This document shows positions 12,378 through 23,905 of a stretch of DNA of 64,000 nucleotides, piece by piece. Both the position numbers and the translations under genes were made by a program. The notes under the pieces are model-generated. The model had not been told where the DNA came from and did no database searches. It worked only from the letters and a program-made list of their open reading frames with translations. Location of the stretch: assembly GCA_947650365.1 (NCBI GenBank), contig CANTAL010000022.1, positions 763,554 through 827,553 of the forward strand, in the 5' to 3' direction. The stretch comes from Chamaelirium japonicum. Lineage: Eukaryota; Streptophyta; Magnoliopsida; Liliales; Melanthiaceae. Position 1 is the stretch's first letter; every line of letters begins with the position of its first letter.

Positions 12378-12480
12378 CGTTACAAGCAGGGGCTCGAAGA
12401 AACCCTAGAATTCTCCCCTCGAACGCGAACTCCCACCATCGCCCGCTACAGTATCAAAGAGCAAGAGAGGAAAGTTCCAT
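12378..12480 (-). other. Candidate non-coding first exon of NF-YA
   Basis: On the minus strand, a GC-richer leader-like stretch containing 'tagggtttcttcgagcc' ends in AACG|GTGAGATC, a strong 5' splice site after 12378. NF-YA genes often have a long 5'UTR intron. If joined to 8789 the intron would be about 3.6 kb and would hold the copia and hAT insertions at 8880-10970. The start boundary is a guess, and the exon could belong to another transcript. Confidence 0.4.
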
Positions 12481-12589
12481 GGGCTGATCAAAGCCTCATT
12501 AAAGGGATCATCCGAATACATCTCAGTTCCACTGGGCTTTCAAGAAGGGAACTCGATCTTAGCCCTCTTTCTCCCCCCTTTTCTTTAGG

Positions 12590-12671
12590 ATAAATTACAC
12601 TTTGCCCCCTGAAGTTTTGCTCAAAAAACGCTAAAACCCCCGGTAGTTTATTTTGTTTCAAATCGCACCCT
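12590..12671. repeat. Partial MITE end (Mutator-like 'GGATAAATTACACTTTGCC' family)
   Basis: One terminal arm of the MITE family also seen at 24114, 43236 and 60928. It is cut off and followed by 'gcttgtttggttgctgtg', which looks like the start of a Tourist-type MITE. Confidence 0.65.
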
Positions 12672-12718
12672 AAGAGCTTGTTTGGTTGCTGTGTTTTCAA
12701 CCTATGATTTTAAAAACA

Positions 12719-15700
12719 TCTATATAACATGGCACGGCGGTCTACATGCTGACTAGACAAAACTGAACAACTTGCTGACTAGACAAAAATGGACGGATAG
12801 ATTTGATCATCATCTCTTGATCTAACCATAGAGCGGGGCTCATCCCTTCACTTCTTCACAAGGGAAGTCCCTCAATTAATACAGAATTAATTGGCTCACA
12901 AAGAAGGCAACCCAATCACCCGACGAAAATCACTCTCAAATCTCAATTAATATAAGAATCTTTAGAGTAAATTACACTTTGCCTCCTGAAGTTTAGCTTA
13001 AAAACACTAAACCTCTTTATAAATATAAAACAATATTTTGCCCCCTTCAATTCAGTTTCGATCAGATAAAAATCACCAAACAAGGAAATTATATAGTTGA
13101 CAAAAGGGTGTATTGTGCTAACATTTCAAACTTTAGGGAGCGATTTGGAACAAATCTATATAACAGGGCACGACGGTCTACATGCTGACTAGACAAAACG
13201 GAACAACTTGCTGACTAGACAAAAATGGACGGATAGATTTGATCATCATCTCTTGATCTAACCATAGAGTGGGGCTCATCCCTTCACTTCTTCACAAGAG
13301 AAGTCCCTCAATTAATACAGAATTAATTGGCTCACAAAGAAGGCAACCCAATCACCCGACGAAAATCACTCTCAAAACTCAATTAATATAAGAATCTTTA
13401 GAGTAAATTACACTTTGCCTCCTGAAGTTTAGCTTAAAAACACTAAACCCCTTTATAGATATAAAACAACATTTTGCCCCCTTCAATTCAGTTTCGATCA
13501 GAAAAAAATCACCAAACAAGAAAATTATATAGTTGACAAAAGGGTGTATTGTGCTAACATTTCAAACTTTAGGGAGCGATTTGGAACAAATCTATATAAC
13601 ATGGCACGGCGGTCTACATGCTGACTAGACAAAACGGAGCAACTTGCTGACTAGACAAAAATGGACGGATAGATTTGATCATCATTTCTTTATCTAACTA
13701 TAGAGTGGGGCTCATCCCTTCACTTCTTCACAAGGGAAGTCCCTCAATTAATACAGAATTAATTGGCTCACAAAGAAGGCAACCCAATCACCCGACGAAA
13801 ATCACTCTCAAATCTCAATTAATATAAGAATCTTTAGAGTAAATTACACTTTGCCTCCTGACGTTTAGCTTAAAAACACTAAACCCCTTTATAGATATAA
13901 AACAACATTTTGCCCCCTTCAATTCAGTTTCGATCAGATAAAAATCACCAAACAAGGAAATTATATAGTTGACAAAAGGGTGTATTGTGCTAACATTTCA
14001 AACTTTAGGGAGCGATTTGGAACAAATCTATATAACATGGCACGACGGTCTACATGCTGACTAGACAAAACGGAACAACTTGCTGACTAGACAAAAATGG
14101 ACGGATAGATTTGATCATCATCTCTTGATCTAACCATAGAGCGGGGCTCATCCCTTCACTTCTTCACAAGGGAAGTCCCTCAATTAATACAGAATTAATT
14201 GGCTCACAAAGAAGGCAACCCAATCACCCGACGAAAATCACTCTCAAATCTCAATTAATATAAGAATCTTTAGAGTAAATTACACTTTGCCTCCTGAAGT
14301 TTAGCTTAAAAACACTAAACCCCTTTATAGATATAAAACAATATTTTGCCCCCTTCAATTCAGTTTCGATCAGATAAAAATCACCAAACAAGGAAATTAT
14401 ATAGTTGACAAAAGGGTGTATTGTGCTAACATTTCAAACTTTAGGAAGCGATTTGGAACAAATCTATATAACAGGGCACGACGGTCTACATGCTGACTAG
14501 ACAAAACGGAACAACTTGCTGACTAGACAAAAATGGACGGATAGATTTGATCATCATCTCTTGATCTAACCATAGAGTGGGGCTCATCCCTTCACTTCTT
14601 CACAAGGGAAGTCCCTCAATTAATACAGAATTAATTGGCTCACAAAGAAGGCAACCCAATCACCCGACGAAAATCACTCTCAAATCTCAATTAATATAAG
14701 AATTTTTAGAGTAAATTACACTTTGCCTCCTGAAGTTTAGCTTAAAAACACTAAACCCCTTTATAGATATAAAACAACATTTTGCCCCCTTCAATTCAGT
14801 TTCGATCAGATAAAAATCACCAAACAAGGAAATTATATAGTTGACAAAAGGGTGTATTGTGCTAACATTTCAAACTATAGGGAGCGATTTGGAACAAATT
14901 TATATAACATGGCACGGCGGTCTATATGCTGACTAGACAAAACGGAACAACTTGCTGACTAGACAAAAATGGACGGATAGATTTGATCATCATTTCTTGA
15001 TCTAACTATAGAGTGGGGCTCATCCCTTCACTTCTTCACAAGGGAAGTCCCCCAATTAATACAGAATTAATTGGCTCACAAAGAAGGCAACCCAATCACC
15101 CGACGAAAATCACTCTCAAATCTCAATTAATATAAGAATCTTTAGAATAAATTACACTTTGCCTCCTGACGTTTAGCTTAAAAACACTAAACCCCTTTAT
15201 AGATATAAAACAACATTTTGCCCCCTTCAATTCAGTTTCGATCAGATAAAAATCACCAAACAAGGAAATTATATAGTTGACAAAAGGGTGTATTGTGCTA
15301 ACATTTCAAACTTTAGGGAGCGATTTGGAACAAATCTATATAGCATGGCACGACGGTCTACATGCTGACTAGACAAAACGGAACAACTTGCTGACTAGAC
15401 AAAAATGGACGGATAGATTTGATCATCATCTCTTGATCTAACCATAGAGTGTGGCTCATCCCTTCACTTCTTCGCAAGGGAAGTCCCTCAATTAATACAG
15501 AATTAATTGGCTCACAAAGAAGGCAACCCAATCACCCGACGAAAATCACTCTCAAATCTCAATTAATATAAGAATCTTTAGAGTAAATTACACTTTGCCC
15601 CCTGAAGTTTAGCTTAAAAAACACTAAACCCCTTTATAGCTATAAAACAACATTTTGCCCCCTTCAATTCAGTTTCGATCAGATAAAAATCACCAAACAA

Positions 15701-15771
15701 GAAAATTATATAGTTGACAAAAGGGTGTATTGTGCTAACATTTCAAACTTTAGGGAGCGATTTGGAACAAA
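12719..15771 (+). repeat. Tandem array: 7 units of 436 bp, Helitron-like 5' end fused to a MITE
   Basis: Units start at 12719, 13155, 13591, 14027, 14463, 14899 and 15335, an exact 436-bp period. Each starts A|TCTATATAAC, the same first bases as the Helitron at 21241, then runs about 225 bp into a MITE arm beginning 'gtaaattacactttgcc' and stops at 'ggaacaaa'. Shared variants pair units 2 with 5 (agggcacgacgg), 3 with 6 (cggcgg, ctaactata, ctgacgttt) and 4 with 7, so a 1308-bp trimer appears to have been duplicated. Units differ by only a few bases. The array lies just upstream of the putative NF-YA first exon. Confidence 0.93.
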
Positions 15772-15838
15772 ACAAACTACATGGGAGTTAATGTTTTTTG
15801 AGCAAAACTACAGAGGGGCAAAGTGTAATTTATCCTAA
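15579..15838. mobile_element. Complete MITE closing the tandem array
   Basis: The last array unit runs into a full MITE ending 'gtgtaatttatcc'. Flanks are gaatcttta and taatctttg (7 of 9 alike), a likely 9-bp target duplication pointing to Mutator. This MITE seems to be the source of the MITE half of each array unit. Confidence 0.6.
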
Positions 15839-16019
15839 TCTTTGGGAAATTTTATTCATACCCCAAAAATCTGTAACTAGCCCCCGTTTCCCTATCGTTT
15901 CTCAATAACTTACTCAGCGACCCTTTAATACCAATATCCTTTTCTTTTGTACCCCAAACCTCAAAGCCCTAACTTAGCATCTTTTGTACCCCCAACCCAA
16001 CCCAACCCAACCGAAGGTT

Positions 16020-16227
16020 TGTTTGAACTTCCTTAGCCCTAGCCTAATCCGTCGGGTTGGCCAGGTTGATCAGGTTGTGCTGGATGGGTTGATCGGCTTC
16101 AATATGGTAGAGAAGAAATAATTTGGGTTGGGCTCGGGTTGGGTTCAGGTTAGCCCGCCCAAATTTGGCTTGGGTTCGGGTTGGGCTCGGGTTGGGTTCC
16201 GGTTGGCCCGCCCAAGTTGCAGCCCTA
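16020..16227. repeat. Truncated hAT MITE, GGGTTGG-rich
   Basis: It ends 'gcccgcccaagttgcagccctac', the common hAT end TAGGGCTGCAAC read inverted, and is filled with GGGTTCGGGTTGG-type repeats. No matching left end was found. Confidence 0.45.
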
Positions 16228-16241
16228 CGTCTGCCTTCAAG

Positions 16242-16691
16242 TAGGGGTGGCAATGGGTTGGGTCGGGTCGGGTGAGACATAGGTATAAGGGCAAAACACC
16301 CAACCCGAACCCGACCCGTTTAATAAACGGGTCAAAAACTTAGACCCAAACCCGACCCGTCCCGTTTAACCTGTTTACTAAACGGGTCGGGTCGGGTCGA
16401 GTTGGCTCAACAAAATCCATGTAAACCTATCGGGTTGGGTCAAGACAAGTCGGATTGGGCTGGATTTGATCGGATTGGGTCGGGTTGGCTCGGGTCGGGT
16501 CGGGTTGACACGACCCATTTGGTAAACTGGTCAAGTCGGGCCAATCGGGCTATAAGTACAAACCCGAACCCGGCCCATTAAATAAACGAGTCAATCGGGT
16601 TGACCTTTATATGACCCGAACCCGTTTAGGCCAAATCTAAACCCGCTAACTTTGGGTTGGGTTCGGGTCGGGTCAAGGATTGCCACCCCTA
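16242..16691. mobile_element. hAT MITE, 450 bp, TSD CCTTCAAG
   Basis: Ends TAGGGGTGGCAAT and ATTGCCACCCCTA are perfect inverse copies. The 8-bp duplication CCTTCAAG is at 16234-16241 and 16692-16699. The inside is filled with GGGTCGGGT/ACCCGACCC motifs. It encodes no transposase. Confidence 0.93.
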
Positions 16692-16829
16692 CCTTCAAGT
16701 ACCAGCCAACTGCATGGGGTTTATTTAAGAGTGGGGTGGATTCAAGAGTGCATATAATTAGGGTATATTTAAGGGGGTATGTGTTTGATTGGGGCATAAT
16801 CAAGTTGGAGCGGGCCATTTAACTTTATT

Positions 16830-16928
16830 AGTTTAGGGTCTAGATACGATTAGTTAAACGGGTCGGGTCCGGGTCTAGGGGTTTTGGACATGACCCCGAA
16901 ACTAGACACGACACGATTAGTTAAACGG
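16830..16928. repeat. hAT MITE fragment
   Basis: Phrases such as 'cgattagttaaacgggtc' and 'gggtctaggggttttggacatg' are the same as inside the hAT elements at 19437 and 40768, but no terminal repeats are present. Confidence 0.5.
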
Positions 16929-17140
16929 GTCTCTCTCTCTGCGTGTCTGTGTTTGTGCCCGTGCTAAATGGCTACCAAAACGGCCTGGTGCTTTGGTTAC
17001 CTCACTCACGGCCGGCAGCCTCTCAGCCCACAGCCACCATACCTACCATTTAGGCCCGGCCCATTATGAAAAAAAATAAATATAAAAAGGCCCCATTTAG
17101 AATTTTCGCCTTAGGCCTCAGTTTGTATCGAGACGGCCTT

Positions 17141-17141
<1 letters not shown>

Positions 17142-17226
<85 letters not shown>
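17142..17226. repeat. (CT)n microsatellite, about 85 bp
   Basis: About 42 CT repeats. Open frames of alternating Arg-Glu or Leu-Ser across it are products of the repeat, not genes. Confidence 0.95.
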
Positions 17227-17228
<2 letters not shown>

Positions 17229-17269
17229 GGTAGCGGAGTTGGGGGTTGGTTGGTCGCATCGAAGGCTCC

Positions 17270-17405
17270 CGTTTCGTGCCAATCGGCACGGGCATGCCGA
17301 AGGCAATCAGGTGTGTTGTCGTCGCATAGGACGGTGGGGGTGGTGATCCCTGGGGGGTGTGTTCGGCGGCTCGCTGCAGTGCCGACAGGCACGGGCATGC
17401 ACTAG
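17270..17405 (+). mobile_element. Helitron 3' end
   Basis: Short hairpin GTGCC-gaca-GGCAC (17379-17392), then GGGCATGCACTAG and a T at 17406. This is the CTRR|T terminus of Helitrons. It closely matches the 3' end of the whole Helitron at 21241-22174. No A|TC start was found upstream, so it is truncated or its start is unclear. Confidence 0.65.
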
Positions 17406-17419
17406 TATACAAACAATTC

Positions 17420-17606
17420 AGGGTTGTTTGGTTAGTAGGGTGTGACAAGTGAAAATAGATGCACACTTGCTAAATTTGTACATCATTTGCACATAAAACT
17501 GTGCAAATAAAATTTTACCTAAATACATAAAACTTTAATTGTACATGTCACATGTGCAAATAGATGTACGCGCGCCTTATTTGCACAGCAACCAAACAAC
17601 CCCTAA
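17420..17606. mobile_element. Tourist-like MITE
   Basis: Ends GGGTTGTTTGGTT and AACCAAACAACCCC are inverse copies around an AT-rich core. A clean TAA/TTA duplication is not visible. It abuts a partial Mutator-like MITE. Confidence 0.6.
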
Positions 17607-17776
17607 AGTTTGAAATGTTAGCACAATACCCTCTTTTGTCAATTACTAAATTTTCTCATTTGGTAATTTTTATCTGATCAAAACTAGATTGAAGGGGAAA
17701 AATTGTACTTTTTTAACTATAGAGAGGTTAAGTGTTTTTGAGCTAAACTTTAGAGGGCAAAGTGTAATTTATCTTT
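17607..17776. repeat. Partial Mutator-like MITE
   Basis: It carries the family core ('gaaatgttagcacaatac', 'tttggtaatttttatctgat') and one end, 'gggcaaagtgtaatttatc'. The other end is missing at the junction with the Tourist-like MITE. Confidence 0.6.
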
Positions 17777-17779
17777 TTT

Positions 17780-18970
17780 TATCTAAACGAATCTTACACC
17801 GAGTTATGAGTCATGACCTTCTTGTCCTCGTTCATATTTATAGTGTGACTACAATATTCATCTTTGATTAAGTTATTTTGATCCACAGCTTAGTTGCCAA
17901 GATGACTGCGGCCACTCGTCAAGGGCATTTTTGCCCTATAAATAAATGATGACTGTTTAGTTACACAAACAGCCAACCAGATTACTACAACCCTTTTAAT
18001 GTATATGGTACAATATGTTTTTGAAGACTTAGCCATAAGTCCTTTTAAGAGAATCGTTTTGAGTTAAAGGACATACAAGATATTAGTTTTACACTAGATT
18101 CCTTCGCGAAATACAATATTAAATCAAGTCTCCCAACCACCTGTTTTGTTTGTTCAAACCATCCAAATGATAAAACTAAATTTTGCTACGGTGATTTCAC
18201 TGCCCTAATTTTTTTAAGGGAGCTATTTTTTTAATAAAAAAATAGATTTTTGTTATAATGATTTTACTGTAGTAAAGAGTAAAAATCTGCAACGCAAAGA
18301 GCAATAATCTTTGCAAATTGTTACTCTTTGCTTTAGTTGTCACTGTAACGACTTTTTTTTACAGCAAGATTTCTCACACACAAAAAAATACTACAGTGAT
18401 TTCACTGTAGCTAAGAATAACGATTATTTTTACGAATTGCTACAGTGATTTGTGTCAAACATTTGAATTATACATGCTTTTTCTGTACATCCGCATGTAG
18501 AGGTAAAACAGATACTTAAAATAAATTAGTTACTGAATAACGTCACTAAACCCAAACGCTGCCTATCCTTTAGCTAGCAGAACATCTACTGCAATTACCT
18601 AGCTACACATTAACTTATATTTCTTGTCAAAGTTATATCGCACGCATTGTGTGTGGGTACCAACGCCAAAGTAGTATTGCTTGCCGCATCACCATCCCCT
18701 TTTCATACTATGTCGTGGGAGTCGGGTTCGAAAATGTAACTTCACTTCTTGGATCCAAGAACCAGTCCCTAAATGAATTGCAGCCCGCCATCGTAAATAG
18801 GAGATGTAGATACATCTTGATGTGGCATCAAAGCAACTATCTGATGCATCCCCCGACCGATGAATCACGCTCACACCAAACCGACAGACATCAAACAATT
18901 AACAATTGAATCACACTTAACCTAATAGTTCATGGTATCGGACGAATATAAGGCTAGTATGGAAAATTGG
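17780..18970. other. No gene; repeated CAGTGATTTCACTGTAG palindromes
   Basis: AT-rich DNA. Between 18190 and 18460 the phrase 'ctac(a/g)gtgatttcactg(ta)' recurs, itself nearly palindromic, which suggests a decayed MITE. No coding feature was seen. Confidence 0.35.
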
Positions 18971-18998
18971 AGGGGATCGTTACAGGAGAGGAGTCATC

Positions 18999-19180
18999 TC
19001 AGCAGCCTTCTCTGATCTCGTAGTGAGAGAGGCACCCCCCAGCACCCCCCACCAGGATGATCCTCCCACTCTCGTTACGAAGCACAAATCCTGCTCTGGC
19101 TCTTCCTGAATCTTGCGAAGCGTCCCCATTGAAGTTGAGCTTAATCTCCCCCGGATCAGGTGGCTTCCACTTGAAGCTTC
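18999..19180 (-). pseudogene. LINE RNase H domain fragment
   Basis: The minus strand reads WKPPDPGEIKLNFNGDASQD, then ARAGFVLRNESGRIILVGG. This is the start of the RNase H domain (W-PP-G-KLN-DG) found at the 3' end of plant L1-type LINEs. Only about 58 residues remain and the catalytic Asp of the NxDG motif is Asn. No flanking LINE parts were recognised. Confidence 0.65.
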
Positions 19181-19436
19181 GAAAATAGGCAATGAAAACA
19201 TAGAATAATAAATAACAATAATAAAGCAAATAAATATTCATTGTAGCTCAAGATCAGGCTGCATCACTGAGATGATCAATCGTTGATTGGCCAGTTGATG
19301 GTATCTCGGAAAAGATTTGATCAGTCTTCTTGGTCGATTGATTGGCATAAAACTCAGAAGATTATTGGAAGTTATGGGAATGAAATTCTAAAATTCTCAA
19401 CCAAGAGGACTTAAAACTTCCTATGAGGGGTACGGA

Positions 19437-20314
19437 TAGGGCTGGCGATTTCGGACCCGACACTAAGTTAGCGGTCTGGGTTAGGGCTAAACGGGTTCGG
19501 GTTGTAAATGGGTCATCATGATAGACCCGTTTAATAAACGGGTCGGGTCCGGGTTTAGGGTCTGGACACAGTAGACCCGTTTAAAATTCAACGGGTCGGG
19601 TTGGGTCGGATCGGGTCTACCCGTAATATGATACTATAATATATAGTATCATCGGGTCTATCGGGTTAGGTCCATAATTACCAAATCGGGCGTTTTTTTG
19701 AAAAAAACGCGTATAGAACACGTATCGACCCGAAGACGTAGTACACAGAAAAAAAAAACTCGTTTTTTTGAAAAAAGCTTCCATACGTGTTTTATACGCG
19801 TTTAAAATGGAAAAAACGCGTATAAAACACGTATAAAGCACATCGGGTTTGGTCCAGGTTTAAATTGGGTTCGGGTTTTATTTTATTCGTGCTTAATAAA
19901 CGCATATGCTATATGTTTTGAATTTTTGATTACTTAATATTGGAAAATAACATATATACATACTTGGTATAATTTTTAAGATTTTTTTTGTTTTTTTCGA
20001 TGTTTTCACGTTTTTTTTTTCCGTTTTTTTCATTTTCATCGTATCTTTCCGATTTTTTTCTTTGCCGTTTTTTTTCCGTTTTCCGACTTGATAACTATGG
20101 TTAGGTCGGGTCGAGTCGGATTGGGTCGGATCGGGTCAACTGAATAAACCCGTGTGGTAAACGAGTCTAACGGGTCTTATCGGGTCTACCCGTTTATAAA
20201 CGGGTTAGGTAGGAGTTTAGGATCTAGACACGATTAGTTAAATGGGTCCGATCCAGGTCTAGGGGTTTTGGACACGACACAAACCCGACCCAACACGATC
20301 CATTGCCACCCCTA
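19437..20314. mobile_element. hAT element, 878 bp, with TSD 7 of 8
   Basis: Left end TAGGGCTGGCGAT, right end ATTGCCACCCCTA. Flanks ggtacgga (19429-19436) and ggtaccga (20315-20322) differ at one base. GGGTCGGGT-rich sequence lies at both sides of an AT-rich core (19620-20100) with repeated AAAAAACGCGTATA motifs. No transposase. Confidence 0.85.
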
Positions 20315-20657
20315 GGTACCGAGGAAAAGAAAAGTTGCGAATTAGGCAAAAATCAATAATTAGATTTCTCTGTAATGACAATTTTGAACCCGAGTTCGCT
20401 GCTTTGGCTTGGGTGGACTGTAGTGCTTGTATGTTTGCGTGGTAGCCTTCTTTTAATGAAAGTTTAGTATGAATTACAAAAAAAAAAAAAAAGCTTGTCA
20501 CATTTGATTGGACTATCGGGTTAGCCCATTTATTTCTTTAACTAAATTAATATAATGTCACCATCCAAGATCAAGAAGTGTATCAGATGATGCATTCAAC
20601 AATAGATTAAAGCAAGCCAAAGCCCATATATTAAAAACCTAAATAGGGGTGCCCATA

Positions 20658-20998
20658 AGGTCAATTATAAAAAAACCTCTCCTGAACTATACACCCCATT
20701 TCATAATGGTCTCTCAACGTTTTTTTAACAATTTGATCCCTTAGCTATGCTCAGTCTGCATTTAGCCCCCTTTGTCAACTTTTATTCCAAAATTGCCCTT
20801 GTCCTGGTAAGCATAAGTTAAACATTCTAAAACAATTCTGAGTCTTATTGGAAAATGATAAGGATATTTTCGGGATAAATAGTTGACGGAGGGTGCTAAA
20901 TGCAGATGGAGTATAGTTCAAGGATCAAATTGCTAAAAAAAAAGGTTGACGAACTAATATGAAATACATAGTCCAGGGGTGGCTTTTGTAATTTACCC
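20658..20998. mobile_element. MITE, about 340 bp, AATTTACCC type
   Basis: Ends GGTCAATTATAAAAAAACC and the inverse of GGGTAAATTACAAAAGCC, with matching inner arms ('tgaactatacaccccatttc' against 'gaaatacatagtccagg'). It is related in style to the GGGTAAATTAC family. No clear target duplication. Confidence 0.55.
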
Positions 20999-21193
20999 AA
21001 AATTAAAAGCCATAGTAAGGGACCACCACATGAACCACCGCTCCCCTTTAATTTTTCCGTGAAAAATTTCAATTGGGGATTGCAAAACTTAAGAGCAATG
21101 ATCAAGACGACCAAGTGATTGACCATTGTAGGGTGATGCTTGCAAGATTAAGTGTTGTCAGGATTAACCACATATTCAGAGAGGCTAAATACC

Positions 21194-21195
<2 letters not shown>

Positions 21196-21225
<30 letters not shown>
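21196..21225. repeat. G30 homopolymer
   Basis: Thirty uninterrupted G just upstream of the Helitron at 21241. The length may be a sequencing estimate. Confidence 0.85.
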
Positions 21226-21226
<1 letters not shown>

Positions 21227-21240
21227 GCCCATATCTAAAA

Positions 21241-22174
21241 TCTATATAACATGGCACGATGGTCTACAAGCTAAATAGACAAAATGGAACAACAAACTGA
21301 CTAGACAAAAACACACAAGTTGAGTAGACAAAAATGGACCAAATAGATATAACCATTTGTTCAAAAATCAACGCTCGATCTCTATTCCCCCTTCAACCAA
21401 CTACCTCCCCTTATTCTCTTTTTCTATCTATCACCACAATCAATTGCTTCCTTATCTAGTCATCGAAAAATTTTGAAAAAAAAATAAAATATTTTCAAAG
21501 AAAATATCCTATAAATCAGCTGGATGATCCGAAATCCCCTCTTAACTATCTAATTTGGACGCTCGATTCAAAAATCTGTTGATCAAAATAAAAAAACTGT
21601 GAATTGAACCCCAAACATGGGCATCTCAAAATCTGACCATCAATTAACCCCGAGCCCAAGCCCGAGCCCCTGCTCCCCATTGCGAAGAGGAAGAGAAGGA
21701 TGTCGGGTGGAGGAAGGAGAGGGAAAGTTATGACCATATTTTAGAAAATAGAGAGGTGGAGTTTTTTTCTGGCTATAGAAGAAGGAAATATAAATAAAAG
21801 AAAAGAGTATAAAGAGAAAGAAAAGATGAGAAAAAGAGAGAAAAAATTATGACCATATTTTAGTAAAGAGAGAGGTAGTGTTTGTTTTGATTCCCATCGG
21901 GGCGCCCATCGCCACTGTCATCGCCTAAAAACATGAACATTAAGTAACCTTTCGATTTTATTATAAAGTTCATGAGTTCTTGAAGAAAGGAATTTTGTTG
22001 CCCCCCTAATGTGCTTTTCATCAACGGTTGCCGTTGCAATGCTGAAGCCGCAAAAGATGGCCGGGGCTGTGTGACAGGAAGGGGCATACATTTCGCCTCC
22101 CTCTCCGAAGGCGCCATGGTGCGTTGCCACCGAAGGCGGTCGTTTGAGTGCCTGCAGGCACAGGCATGCACTAG
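21241..22174 (+). mobile_element. Non-autonomous Helitron, 934 bp, both ends present
   Basis: It starts TCTATATAACATGG after an A (21240) and ends GCATGCACTAG before a T (22175), the A|TC...CTRR|T signature. Ten bases before CTAG sits the perfect palindrome GTGCCTGCAGGCAC (22148-22161). Near the 5' end the phrase 'ctgactagacaaaa' recurs. No Rep/helicase frame is present, so it would depend on another Helitron. Its first about 120 bp match the start of each 436-bp unit in the array at 12719. Confidence 0.85.
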
Positions 22175-22355
22175 TTAAAAACCATAAGAGGGGATTCCTC
22201 TTTTCCCATGCAAAATAAATGTGAGCCCCTGTGCTTCTCTTCCTATACGCGGTACGGCTACTCGTGGACCACTCCTCTCTCTCCTATCTTCTCACACATG
22301 AATTTTTTTCAACAAATTAGGTATAGGTCATTAACTATTTTGCAGTGTTAGCTGC

Positions 22356-22488
22356 TGTTAACATTATAGTCCCACCTCGGTTGTGGTAACCCAATGATGA
22401 TACATTACGTAAGATTACCTCTCTATATATAGAGGGAGAACATACATCATTGGGTTACCACAACCGAGGTGGGACTATAATGTTAACA
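22356..22488. mobile_element. 133-bp palindromic element with LTR-like ends and 5-bp TSD
   Basis: It starts TGTTAACA and ends TGTTAACA. Arms of about 43 bp are perfect reverse complements around a loop that includes 'ctatatatagaggg'. GCTGC is duplicated on both flanks (22351-22355 and 22489-22493). TG...CA ends, a 5-bp duplication and 'agtcccacctcgg' near the end are all features of TRIM/LTR ends. I read it as a foldback made from LTR ends. A small foldback DNA transposon is the alternative. Confidence 0.75.
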
Positions 22489-22493
22489 GCTGC

Positions 22494-23905
22494 AAAACAC
22501 CATACTTTGCTATATTAGTTAAGATCCCTACAAATATACATTCGTATTAAGAAAGAGTATATATTTATCTTCAAAAAAGGTATACATTCGTTTAAAAAAG
22601 AGTATATATTTGCCTGGAGGGACTTGAGCTATAATTTCAAAATTATCATGTCCTGCAACTAAAAGTCATCTCTCAAAAAGGACTTATGTCAAACTTTCCC
22701 GTTTTTCTTTTCTTTCTGCCATATGGACGTGAGATGCCCTTTGCATGTTTCTCTTTCGGTTATGTTTATTTCTTGTGTTTCTTATTGAACTTTTCTCTTT
22801 GTAAGATGTTGAGAAGAATGTGTTCTTTTTCTGACCCCATGGAAATCCTCGCGCTTTTACAGTGTTCTATTTTCCGAGTCACCTTCTACCCCGTGCATCT
22901 TCATCCATCGGCTAAGCTTTATCTTGCAACAGACAGAGAGAGCGATCGTCGGTACTATCTTTCCTCCTACGTTGATCTTTTTTATTGGCCATCACCGGTG
23001 TCCTCTGCATCCTTCTTTTATAGCCATATTTCGATCGCAATCATCATTATTATCTAAACCATTAGTTGGCTTCGCTTAATCATTGTTGGAGTTTCATCAT
23101 TTCTTTTCTTTTATCTTGCTTGTGTGCTAATTGCTGAAATTATTATCGTGCAAGACTTGTTCGAAGTTTAAATCTACTGGCATTGCTTGTTTTCTTTATC
23201 AATCAACATATCAGCATACTAATATAGATTAGATTGCTATCTTTTTATCAAGTGTGCTCTTAGTTGATGCATTTCATATTTAGAATCCAAAAATAGCCCA
23301 TAAATCCGTACTGTTAATAACTAAGCTTTCGTGCTTCGCAACCCGTTTTACATTACATGATATCGGAGCCTTCCTTCGGTACTATCTTGCAGTGGAGCTT
23401 TATCTTCGCAACCCGGTACACTAATCATACATAATCAATCAAACAAGTCGTACGCATACGTCGCGCGGGTAATAACAAGAAGCACAGTCAGATCGAGCGC
23501 GCTCGAGAGCTCCCGCCCGAGGAAAATCAGTCTGCCTGTCATAGGGATCCTCCAACTAGTTATGCCTAAATCCTTGCAACAGTTCCTTAACTTCAACAAA
23601 TCAAAAGAAAGAGAGTTGAAAACCCACCAACACCAAAGTAATCACATCAGCATGGAGCAAGCAAACAAAAGAAAAAAAAAATCCTAGCAAAAAAAGGGAA
23701 AAAAAAATGCCCCACATAACAAAAAAAAAGAGAGGGAGCAATAGGCCATGGTACAGCATTTCTTCCACCACCCCTCCAGACATCTGGGGATTGGGGACAC
23801 AATAAGAAATCAGACACAATTTTCTGGGCAACAAATATGTTACATATACACACACACACAAAACAAACACAAATCAAATGGAGCTGAACTCTCTCTCCTT
23901 TCATT
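22494..23905. other. Intergenic; probably holds the LOG 3'UTR near its right end
   Basis: No gene recognised. The stretch next to the LOG stop (about 23600-23905) would be its 3'UTR and contains a short CA repeat (about 23848-23862). No poly(A) signal could be assigned. Confidence 0.4.

Noticed and set aside
12719-15771. Regular repeats as a CRISPR array
   Set aside because: Units are 436 bp, head to tail without unique spacers, in plant DNA made of transposon parts.
16242-16691. GGGT-rich DNA as interstitial telomere repeat
   Set aside because: Plant telomeres are TTTAGGG; these are GGGTCGGGT motifs inside hAT elements with defined ends and target duplications.
17050-17466. Open frames of Arg-Glu or Leu-Ser repeats (also at 43750-43947, 44733-45099, 40748-41473)
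   Set aside because: They are translations of GA/CT microsatellites with no flanking coding signal.
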